NCBI GenBank assembly: GCA_024400915.1
Contig: JAKSLX010000007.1
Span: forward strand, 55,901 to 119,900
Length of the DNA stretch: 64,000 nt
DNA from: Treponema sp.
GTDB lineage: Bacteria; Spirochaetota; Spirochaetia; Treponematales; Treponemataceae
Direction of reading: 5' to 3'
This document shows, one piece after another, positions 8,189-15,382 of the stretch (positions are counted from its first letter, which is position 1; the number at the start of each line of letters is the position of its first letter). A program made the position numbers and the translations under genes. Under the pieces are notes generated by a model, which saw only the letters and a program-made list of their open reading frames with translations, was not told where the DNA came from and searched no databases.

Positions 8189-8758
8189 ATGAAAAACAAA
8201 ATCATTTTAAGCGCCATATTTATTTCCCTAGGAATAACAGTCAACTTCATAGGCTTTAATGTAGCCAATTACATTATATTCCCGCTATACCTTGACTCTC
8301 TTTTGACCATTTCCGTTGTTGCCATCTGCGGATTTATTCCTGGGTTTATCTGTGCACTTGGATCGAACTTATTATTTTCAATAGTTTCTGAATCCTCTTT
8401 ACTTTTTTCAATATGCCATATCAGTACAGTTTCATGCGCTTGGATTGTATTCAGCAGATTTAATAAGAAGAATCCTCACAAAAACTATACACTGGATTGT
8501 TTCCTTTGGATCGGAATATATGCGGCACTGACAAACGGATTTTTGGGCAATACCATCGCTGACTTTGTATATGCCGCAGATACAGGAAGACCTTCTGCAA
8601 CCATAATGATCCAATGCCTTTATGGTGCCATTTCAAACCTTACCATTGCAAACACTTTCGGGGGAATATTAGAAAACATAGCAGACAAAATATTCAGCAC
8701 CCTCATAAGTTATGCAGTCTACATTATCTTCATTAAAATAAAGCAGGACAACAAATAA
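8189..8758 (+). CDS. Polytopic membrane protein resembling ECF transporter S components
   Basis: 189 residues with about five or six membrane helices. The spacing and small-residue pattern (YLDSLLTISVVAICG, then FIPGFICALGSNLL) recall substrate-capture S components of ECF vitamin transporters; this is a fold-level resemblance only. Its ATG directly follows the regulator's TAG, with GGGAG about 11 nt upstream. Cotranscription with a kinase/regulator pair suggests it is either the regulated target or an accessory sensor that presents a ligand to the kinase. No ECF ATPase or T-component gene is in this window. Confidence 0.7.
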   Translation: MKNKIILSAIFISLGITVNFIGFNVANYIIFPLYLDSLLTISVVAICGFIPGFICALGSNLLFSIVSESSLLFSICHISTVSCAWIVFSRFNKKNPHKNYTLDCFLWIGIYAALTNGFLGNTIADFVYAADTGRPSATIMIQCLYGAISNLTIANTFGGILENIADKIFSTLISYAVYIIFIKIKQDNK

Positions 8759-8760
8759 AA

Positions 8761-8791
8761 AAACCGATTCTGAATTCATCAGAACCGGTTT
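8761..8791. terminator. Bidirectional terminator between the sensor operon and pnp
   Basis: 13-bp arms AAACCGATTCTGA and TCAGAACCGGTTT (one A-C mismatch) around a 5-nt loop. On the minus strand it is followed by TTTTATTTG and should end pnp transcription efficiently. On the plus strand the downstream T content is poorer. Confidence 0.85.
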
Positions 8792-8834
8792 ATCAGCTTG
8801 TTTATAGAGCCATCTCTATGAAGCCATGGATGGC

Positions 8835-10925
8835 TTAGTTAGCTTCTACAGCATCAATGTAAGAGAGGTTGAGGCGTCCCATCTTGTCTACTTCAAGGAG
8901 CTTAACTGGAACAACCTGTCCTTCCTTAAGAACATCTGTTACCTTTTCTACGCGAGCGCGAGAAAGCTTAGAGATGTGGCAGAGACCTTCCTTACCTGGG
9001 AGGATTTCGATGAATGCACCGAAGTCCATGATGCGCTTAACAGTACCCTGGTAGATTGTACCTGGCTCTGGATCTTCGCAGATACCCTTAACGGCAGCCT
9101 TTGCAGCATCTGTTGCTGTACCTGTCTTACCATAGATTGTAACTGTTCCGTCATCTTCTGTATTGATTGTAACACCATACTGCTGACAGAGAGCCTTAAC
9201 GTTCTTTCCGCCTGGTCCGATGAGGGCACCGATCTTGTCAACAGGAATCTTGAGGCTGTCGATCTTTGGTGCGTACTGGCTGATTGGCTGTGGCTTGTTG
9301 ATGCACTTTTCCATGATGTCGAGGATGTGGTTACGTCCGTCCTTAGCCTGGGCAAGAGCCTTCTTCATGATTTCCATAGAAACACCAGCGATCTTGATGT
9401 CCATCTGGAAGCCAGTGATACCGTCGCGGGTACCTGCTACCTTGAAGTCCATGTCGCCAAGGTGATCTTCTTCACCGAGGATATCAGAAAGAATTGCATA
9501 CTTTGTATACTTTTCGTCGCTTGTGATGAGACCCATTGCAATACCTGCAACCATCTTCTTCATTGGAACACCAGCTGCAAGGAGTGAAAGACATCCACCA
9601 CATGTAGAAGCCTGTGAAGATGAACCGTTTGATTCCATGATTTCAGAAACAACACGGATTGTGTATGGGAATTCTGCCTTTGAAGGAATCATTGGAGCAA
9701 GTGAGCGGCGTGCAAGGTTACCATGACCGATTTCGCGGCGGCCTGTTGTAAGCTTACCTGTTTCACCTACAGAATATGGTGGGAAGTTGTAGTGAAGGAT
9801 GAAGTTTTCGCTTCTGTCGCCTTCAATATCATCATATACCTGTTCATCCATTGCTGTACCAAGAGTTGTAACAGCGAGGGACTGTGTTTCACCACGAGTA
9901 AAGAGTGCTGATCCGTGTGGACGTGGGAGAACGTTGATTTCGCAAGTGATTGGGCGGATCTGATCTGTTCCACGACCATCAATGCGCATGCCTGTTTCGA
10001 GGATGCTTGAGCGGAGGAGTTCGTACTGGATGTCATCAAAGAGTGCACCAAAGAGCTTTGCCTGCATTTCATCAGCAAGCTGGTCAGCATACTTTTCTGC
10101 AATCTGCTTCTTAACTTCCTTTACAGCTTCTGAACGAGCCATCTTTCCTTCTTTGAAACATGCAACCTTCATGAGAGGGAGAGCGTCTGCTTTGATGGCT
10201 TCCTTATTTTCAAGTTCAACATTAAGTGGAGCAAGAGGGAGCTTTTCCTTACCTGCAAGCTTAACGAGTTCTTCCTGGAGAAGACACATTTCTGTGATGA
10301 ATCCCTGAGCCTTTTCAAGGGCACCGAGCATTACATCTTCTGAAACTTCATTTGCACCGCCTTCTACCATTGTAAAGCCGTCTTTTGTACCGGCAACAAC
10401 GATTTCAAGCTGAACCTTTTCCATCTGTTCATATGTTGGGTTGATGACATACTGTCCGTCGAGGTAACCAACGCGGCAAGCTGCAACTGGACCATGGAAA
10501 GGAATGTCTGAAATAGAAACTGCAGCAGATGCTGCGAGAACTGCAAGAATGTCTGGTGTATTTACACCGTCGATTGAAACACAAGTTGGAACGATCTGAA
10601 TTTCGCGTCCGAAAGCTGTTTCAAAAAGTGGGCGCATTGGGCGGTCGATAAGACGGCTTACGAGAATTTCCTTATCCTTTGGACGACCTTCCCTCTTTAC
10701 GAATCCGCCAGGAATCTTACCAGCGGCATAGAATTTTTCGTTGTATTCAACTGTAACTGGAACGAAATCAAGTCCTTCTCTTACATCACTTGAACAACAA
10801 ACTGTAGCGATAACTGATGTTCCGCCGATCTGAGCATAAACACAGCCGTTAGCCTGTTTACCGATTTTACCAGTCTCAAGAATAAGTTCCTGATCACCGA
10901 TTTTTTTAGTTACTCTCTGTACCAT
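8835..10925 (-). CDS. pnp: Polyribonucleotide nucleotidyltransferase (PNPase)
   Basis: 3'-5' phosphorolytic RNA exonuclease, 696 residues, the usual length. Order: RNase PH-like core 1 (from MVQRVTKKIGDQELILETGK), an all-helical linker, RNase PH-like core 2 with GDMDFKVAGTRDGITGFQMD (catalytic acidic residues), a KH domain around LIGPGGKNVKALCQQYGV, and an S1 domain ending KLLEVDKMGRLNLSYIDA. The start is placed at the ATG at 10925, with AAGGA about 8 nt upstream; a longer frame to 11000 runs into the leader and adds no homologous sequence. It is downstream of rpsO, the arrangement found in most bacteria. Confidence 0.96.
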   Translation of the reverse strand: MVQRVTKKIGDQELILETGKIGKQANGCVYAQIGGTSVIATVCCSSDVREGLDFVPVTVEYNEKFYAAGKIPGGFVKREGRPKDKEILVSRLIDRPMRPLFETAFGREIQIVPTCVSIDGVNTPDILAVLAASAAVSISDIPFHGPVAACRVGYLDGQYVINPTYEQMEKVQLEIVVAGTKDGFTMVEGGANEVSEDVMLGALEKAQGFITEMCLLQEELVKLAGKEKLPLAPLNVELENKEAIKADALPLMKVACFKEGKMARSEAVKEVKKQIAEKYADQLADEMQAKLFGALFDDIQYELLRSSILETGMRIDGRGTDQIRPITCEINVLPRPHGSALFTRGETQSLAVTTLGTAMDEQVYDDIEGDRSENFILHYNFPPYSVGETGKLTTGRREIGHGNLARRSLAPMIPSKAEFPYTIRVVSEIMESNGSSSQASTCGGCLSLLAAGVPMKKMVAGIAMGLITSDEKYTKYAILSDILGEEDHLGDMDFKVAGTRDGITGFQMDIKIAGVSMEIMKKALAQAKDGRNHILDIMEKCINKPQPISQYAPKIDSLKIPVDKIGALIGPGGKNVKALCQQYGVTINTEDDGTVTIYGKTGTATDAAKAAVKGICEDPEPGTIYQGTVKRIMDFGAFIEILPGKEGLCHISKLSRARVEKVTDVLKEGQVVPVKLLEVDKMGRLNLSYIDAVEAN

Positions 10926-11022
10926 AACTATTTCCTTGTTCTTTATTTTCTTTATGCCCGTTTCCAGACAAAGGACACTCCGTTTGAACAGCCGGAACAC
11001 CCTGATAATTTCATAAAAATTT

Positions 11023-11063
11023 CAAGGCAGAAATACCATGGAAACCACAATACTCCTGCCTTG
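11023..11063 (-). terminator. rpsO-pnp intergenic stem-loop (attenuator or RNase III site)
   Basis: Arms CAAGGCAG and CTGCCTTG enclose a 25-nt loop; on the minus strand a short AAATTTTTATG follows. It lies just after the rpsO stop and upstream of pnp. In other bacteria this interval holds a partial terminator and processing stem that tune pnp; the same role here is inferred from position. Confidence 0.5.
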
Positions 11064-11072
11064 TCAGAAAAC

Positions 11073-11342
11073 TTACTTACGAATTCCGAGTTCCTTGATG
11101 AGAGCGCGGTATCCTTCAAGATTTGAGTTCTGAAGGTACTTAAGAAGTCTTCTGCGAGCACCTACAGCCTTAAGAAGTCCGCGGGATGCTGTTGTATCCT
11201 TTGGGAATGACTTGCAGTGAGCTGTGAGCTGCTTGATGCGTTCTGTAAGAAGAGCAATCTGAACGTTTGTGTTACCTGTGTCTGATGCTGACTTGCCGAA
11301 CTTTCCAACGATTGAAGATGTTGTTTCTTTTGTAAGTGCCAT
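11073..11342 (-). CDS. rpsO: Ribosomal protein S15
   Basis: Small-subunit protein that binds the central domain of 16S rRNA at the h20/h21/h22 junction. 89 residues, the standard length, with typical S15 features: GNTNVQIALLTERI, LTAHCKSFPKD, RGLLKAVGARRRLLKYL and the C-terminal YRALIKELGIRK. AGGAG precedes the ATG. It is followed by pnp and preceded by truB-ribF, as in many bacteria. Confidence 0.98.
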   Translation of the reverse strand: MALTKETTSSIVGKFGKSASDTGNTNVQIALLTERIKQLTAHCKSFPKDTTASRGLLKAVGARRRLLKYLQNSNLEGYRALIKELGIRK

Positions 11343-11440
11343 ATACTTACTCCTATAAATATTTTTCTTTTGCCTAAGATTAGACCTGGGATAAAAGTGG
11401 CTCTTTGCATTCCAGGCAGAATCATGACAGCAAAAGTTTT

Positions 11441-11460
11441 ATTGCTTCAAAAGAAGCAAT
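11441..11460 (-). other. Stem-loop between truB-ribF and rpsO
   Basis: Perfect 8-bp arms ATTGCTTC / GAAGCAAT with a 4-nt loop, 40 nt past the truB-ribF stop. The downstream minus-strand sequence AAAACTTTTGC is a poor U-tract, so this is more likely a weak attenuator or processing site than a full terminator. Confidence 0.4.
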
Positions 11461-11499
11461 TTAATTTTACTGATATATCATCTTTTGTAAAGGGCAAAA

Positions 11500-13386
11500 T
11501 CAAAAGATAACGCCAAGCGCATTATCTGCATACTTCTGTGTCGGCAAAAGCAAGGAGATGCGGTTTTCTCCTATATTTATATCCGTATGAAGAGTGCTAC
11601 CATCGGCAAAGGAAACTACAACTTTATAAGTTCCCTTTTCAGGAAGAACCTGATCATCTGATGCCAGAGTTTCAAATGTGGACAAATTTGCGCCGTCAGC
11701 TTTCTTTACAAACTTATGGCCTTTAAGGCTGAACTCAAATGGCCGGCCAAGCATTTCCTTTACCTCGGCAAAATTCCCCGCTGCAATATCTTTTTTTATG
11801 CGGCTTGAACTAACCTTAAGCCCCTGATACTCAACATATTCTGCCTGCTTAAGTACAAAGCCCATTTTGTCTGAAAGAACAGAGATCTGATCCATTGCAA
11901 AACTGCCTTTGTATCCGCATTTAAAATCATTACCTTCAGCAAGGAACTTGAGGCTGCATTTTTCAGAAAGGATTTCAAAAAAACTTTCACCGCTTAGCTT
12001 TGCAAAATCTTCGTCAAAATCAATTACCACAGCAAAATCAATGCCAATACTTTCAAAGAATTCCAGGCGCTGCCTGAGGGTAAAAATATTTCGTCTGTCA
12101 TCACGGCTTATGCTTGAAGCAAAAGTAACTATACCGGAAACCCTTTCCTTTTCTGCAAGGACATAATTCACCAGTTCCTGATGCCCTTTATGAACAGCTT
12201 CAAAACTGCCGACAGTAATTGCACTTCCCTTTTTTTTCCATTGGACTGGAAATGCACCATCACAGAGTTCTTTCCAGCTGAAAACCTGCATATTCTTTTT
12301 TGCATGGGGAACAACAAAACCGTAATTCAGGCGGTCCCCGTTTTTTTTCATTATGCCGGCAAAAGCACCGTCTTTATAGAAGACGGCAATTTCATTCTGA
12401 ACATAAAACTCTTTGTTGACCGGAAGATTTTCCATAAAATCAAACATTCTTGGAGAAAGAGGTCTGCCGTTGCTATAGTTTTTTTCTGCTTCGTTTTTTA
12501 GAATATCACAATTAAACCCGCAAAGAGCCGCAAGTTCTGGTGTAAAATCAAGGAATCGGCTTTTGATATCGGCAATTTTTTCGTCGCTGTCTTTTTCTCT
12601 TGGTTTCTTTTCCTTCCTTCTGCTGAAGATTTTTTCTTCGGCCTTTTCAAGAAGACTTTTATTTTCCTTTTCAAGGCGGATTTTCTTTTCGCTTTCCATC
12701 CCAGCAGCAATCGTAAATTCGCCAAGGGATTTATAACAGGCAGCATCTTCAAGCCGGAAAGGTCCTACCTGAGTTCTGCGTAATGCGCAAAGATGGGCAC
12801 AACTTCCAAGTTCCAGAGCAATGTCTCGGGCAAGGGCACGTATATAGGTTCCCTTTGAGCAGGTAATCTTTAGTTTTGCATAGGTACAGCCGTCGACAGT
12901 CTTATTGTCAAAATAATCGTAAAGCTCAAGACCATAGATGAAAATCTGGCGGCTTTCAAGATTCACTTCCTTTCCTTCTCGGACAAGGTCACTTGCTCTT
13001 TTTCCGTCCACATGAAGTGCACTGAAGGCAGGAGGAGTCTGAAGTATGGCTCCCGTAAATTTTGGAAGGATTCCTTCAATCTGTTCTTTTGTAACAGGAG
13101 CAAGAACATTTATGACTTCTCCCGTAGGATCCAGTGTGTCCGTTTCTTTTCCAAAGCAGACGATTGCTTCATAGGATTTTGTAAAGCCAGTTACATGGGG
13201 AACAAGATGCGTAAGATGACCGCTCAGGACAACAAGAAGTCCATCAGCAAAACTGTCCAGAGTTCCTGTATGCCCCACTTTTTCCGTGCCAAGGGCATGC
13301 TTGATGCTCCAGAGAGAAGAAAAACTTGTAAGCCCGGATGACTTTGCATATAGCATGATTCCGGAAGGTGCGGCTTTAGATTTCAT
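11500..13386 (-). CDS. truB: Fused TruB tRNA pseudouridine synthase and RibF-like FMN adenylyltransferase
   Basis: One continuous 628-residue frame joins two enzymes usually encoded separately. Residues 1 to about 230 are TruB (tRNA U55 to pseudouridine), with catalytic Asp44 in GHTGTLDSFADGLL and KITCSKGTYIRALARDIA. A charged linker (about 235-270) and a poorly conserved segment follow. From residue 393 comes the nucleotidyltransferase half of bifunctional FAD synthase: GSFEAVHKGHQ (HxGH-type), FTLRQRLEFFESIGID, and VSSSRIKKDIAAGNFAEVKEMLGRPF. The riboflavin kinase domain that normally follows is reduced to about 80 residues, and its PTAN signature is degenerate (ADGANL), so kinase activity is doubtful. 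It lies between the MATE gene and rpsO. Confidence 0.88.
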   Translation of the reverse strand: MKSKAAPSGIMLYAKSSGLTSFSSLWSIKHALGTEKVGHTGTLDSFADGLLVVLSGHLTHLVPHVTGFTKSYEAIVCFGKETDTLDPTGEVINVLAPVTKEQIEGILPKFTGAILQTPPAFSALHVDGKRASDLVREGKEVNLESRQIFIYGLELYDYFDNKTVDGCTYAKLKITCSKGTYIRALARDIALELGSCAHLCALRRTQVGPFRLEDAACYKSLGEFTIAAGMESEKKIRLEKENKSLLEKAEEKIFSRRKEKKPREKDSDEKIADIKSRFLDFTPELAALCGFNCDILKNEAEKNYSNGRPLSPRMFDFMENLPVNKEFYVQNEIAVFYKDGAFAGIMKKNGDRLNYGFVVPHAKKNMQVFSWKELCDGAFPVQWKKKGSAITVGSFEAVHKGHQELVNYVLAEKERVSGIVTFASSISRDDRRNIFTLRQRLEFFESIGIDFAVVIDFDEDFAKLSGESFFEILSEKCSLKFLAEGNDFKCGYKGSFAMDQISVLSDKMGFVLKQAEYVEYQGLKVSSSRIKKDIAAGNFAEVKEMLGRPFEFSLKGHKFVKKADGANLSTFETLASDDQVLPEKGTYKVVVSFADGSTLHTDINIGENRISLLLPTQKYADNALGVIF

Positions 13387-13414
13387 TGGGTAAAGTTTAT
13401 AAGAATGACCTTAT

Positions 13415-14761
13415 TTAAACAAGTGCCTTGGTCTGCCACCGCTTGCTTTTCCATCTTAAAAGCATAACAAGTCCACGGGTTGTTTCATCTGTTCCGATTG
13501 CAAGCCAGAAACCGATTAAGCCAAGACCCATTTTTAAACCAAGTATGTAGCTGAAAAGAACCATGATGCACCACATGGAGAAAATTCCGTATCCAACAGG
13601 GAAACCTACATCACCAGCTCCCTTAAGACCACCGATGGAAATAAGGTTGAGCGACCGGCCGAATTCTATGTAGCAGGAATACAAAAGCAACGAAGAAACA
13701 TAACCGATGATTACAGGATCCTTTGTAAACATTGGAACAATAAATCCCTTTCCAAGATTAATGAGAACAATCAGAACCATGCTTGTCATAGTTCCACAGA
13801 ACTGGTAGCGCCACAAGTTTCTGTAGGCAACATCAGCATTTCTTGAACCAACAAAATATCCTGTTTTAATCTGGGTTGCACTTCCAATTCCTATTGCAAC
13901 GACAAATACAAAACGGCAGATGGTCTGGGTATAGACCTGAGCACTCATGGCGGCAGTTCCCAACGTAGTGATCATTGCCATGATGACAATCTGTGCAACA
14001 TTATAGGATAGATTTTCTCCAGCCGTAGGAATTCCTATACTGAGAATTTTCTTGAAGTACGTTTTTTCAACAGAAAAAAGATTCTTAAAACTGAACTGAA
14101 TTTCTTTTTTTCTTCTGATTACACAGGCAAGGTAAACACATGAAAAAAAGTTTCCTATTACAGAAGAAATGGCAACACCAGGAAGACCAAATACAGGAAG
14201 GCCAAACCACCCGTAAAGGGACAAGGCATTTCCTATAACATTTATGAGATTTGCAAGAATTGTTGCATAGAGGATCTGTTTAGTATAACCGTAGGCACGG
14301 ACAACAGCACCCTGCATCAAATTAAAGGCAATAAAAATTGAACCAAATCCGCAGAAGATTACAAAATACTCATGGGCGTAACTGCGAACGCTTTCTTCAA
14401 GAGTATAGCAAGAAAGGAGATATCCTGTTCCAAAAATTACGGCAAGAGACATAATGATGGAAAAGGAAACAACCATGATGATGCTTGCTTTTGCAATGCC
14501 TCCTAATTCTTCGTTTGATTTTTTTGCTCCGATATACTGACTCAGAACAATCATTGTTCCGACACAAACAACATTGTAAAGGATGTTTATGAAAAAAGCA
14601 TACTGGCTTGTCATTCCTACGGCAGCAACCGCTGCATTATCGTAGCTTGAAAGCATTATAGTATCTATTGAAGAAACAAGAATTCTAAAGCCCTGTTCAA
14701 GGCACAAAGGAAGCGCCAGGGCAAACATTGATATTGAACCTGGATTCTTTTTTTCGTCCAT
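13415..14761 (-). CDS. MATE-family efflux transporter
   Basis: 448-residue, about 12-helix inner-membrane antiporter of the multidrug and toxin extrusion family, exporting cationic compounds in exchange for Na+ or H+. Family features include LALPLCLEQGFRILVSSIDTIMLSSY split across helix 1, and the repeated two-lobe helix layout with SIGIPTAGENLSYNVAQIV opening lobe 2. The Shine-Dalgarno is weak (GGGG). It interrupts the rbfA-truB adjacency that I recall from T. pallidum, and a 127-bp inverted-repeat element lies directly upstream, which suggests later insertion. The substrate cannot be told from sequence. Confidence 0.9.
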   Translation of the reverse strand: MDEKKNPGSISMFALALPLCLEQGFRILVSSIDTIMLSSYDNAAVAAVGMTSQYAFFINILYNVVCVGTMIVLSQYIGAKKSNEELGGIAKASIIMVVSFSIIMSLAVIFGTGYLLSCYTLEESVRSYAHEYFVIFCGFGSIFIAFNLMQGAVVRAYGYTKQILYATILANLINVIGNALSLYGWFGLPVFGLPGVAISSVIGNFFSCVYLACVIRRKKEIQFSFKNLFSVEKTYFKKILSIGIPTAGENLSYNVAQIVIMAMITTLGTAAMSAQVYTQTICRFVFVVAIGIGSATQIKTGYFVGSRNADVAYRNLWRYQFCGTMTSMVLIVLINLGKGFIVPMFTKDPVIIGYVSSLLLYSCYIEFGRSLNLISIGGLKGAGDVGFPVGYGIFSMWCIMVLFSYILGLKMGLGLIGFWLAIGTDETTRGLVMLLRWKSKRWQTKALV

Positions 14762-14805
14762 AATAACCCCGATGAAGGAAAATTATATGCTTTTAATGAA
14801 AAATT

Positions 14806-14932
14806 AAAAGGGGATGTCCAATAAGTATGATTTACGGTGGTTGAGCCTGTCGAAACCACCACTAATATCGTAGCAGTCATTTCGACAAGTTCAATGAGCG
14901 CTACGCTACATACTTTTGGGACATCCCCTTTT
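14806..14932. repeat. 127-bp MITE/BIME-like inverted-repeat element
   Basis: The outer ends are perfect 14-bp inverted repeats (AAAAGGGGATGTCC at 14806-14819; its complement at 14919-14932). The match continues inward imperfectly through AAGTATG (14823-14829) and CATACTT (14909-14915). Inside are a hairpin with GGTGGTT / AACCACC arms (14836-14860) and two inverted copies of TTGARCYTGTCGAA (14841-14854 and 14881-14894), the shape of paired REP sequences. No coding capacity is visible. Transcribed from rbfA, it would form a strong structure and may also stop transcription. Confidence 0.75.
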
Positions 14933-14952
14933 ATTACAGATTTTTATTTTGC

Positions 14953-15372
14953 TTAAGATTCTGCATCAGCCTTGGCATCTGTATCGGCTTCTACAGTTTC
15001 ATTCTGCGATTCACGCTCCTTTGACTCAGCCTCAAGAGCGTTAAGTTTCTGAACCATCTTATATCCTTCCTTCATACTAAAGTCAGCGATAAAAGTAAGT
15101 TTCGGAAACTTGTAGATTGTCAGTTTCTTTGCAATTGAACACTGGATGAATCCAGCGGCACTTTTCAAGCCTTCAACTCCACGGATAACTGACTGATCAT
15201 CCATAAAAGAGGAAACAAAAACCTTTGCATAGGCAAGGTCTGCTGCAACCTCTACACGATTGACGGAAAGAAATTCATTTACGCGAGGATCCTTAATTTC
15301 ATGTCTAAGAATCATGGTTGCAATTTCTTCCCTTAACTGTTCACCTAATCTTTGTAATCTGAACTGTCCCAT
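14953..15372 (-). CDS. rbfA: 30S ribosome-binding factor A
   Basis: Cold-shock 30S maturation factor that binds 16S rRNA near helix 1. Residues 1-105 form the KH-like RbfA fold: RLGEQLREEIATMILRHEI is the opening helix, followed by DPRVNEFLSVNRVEVAADLAYAKVFVS and KFPKLTFIADFSMKEG. The last 30 residues are an acidic, disordered extension (ERESQNETVEADTDAKADAES), which makes it 139 residues against a usual 110-125. It starts 10 nt after infB. Confidence 0.93.
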   Translation of the reverse strand: MGQFRLQRLGEQLREEIATMILRHEIKDPRVNEFLSVNRVEVAADLAYAKVFVSSFMDDQSVIRGVEGLKSAAGFIQCSIAKKLTIYKFPKLTFIADFSMKEGYKMVQKLNALEAESKERESQNETVEADTDAKADAES

Positions 15373-15382
15373 TTATTTCCTG

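Noticed and set aside
8826..9587. 253-codon open frame on the plus strand inside pnp
   Set aside because: It lies opposite strongly conserved PNPase coding sequence; translated product is Cys/Trp-rich and unlike any protein family.
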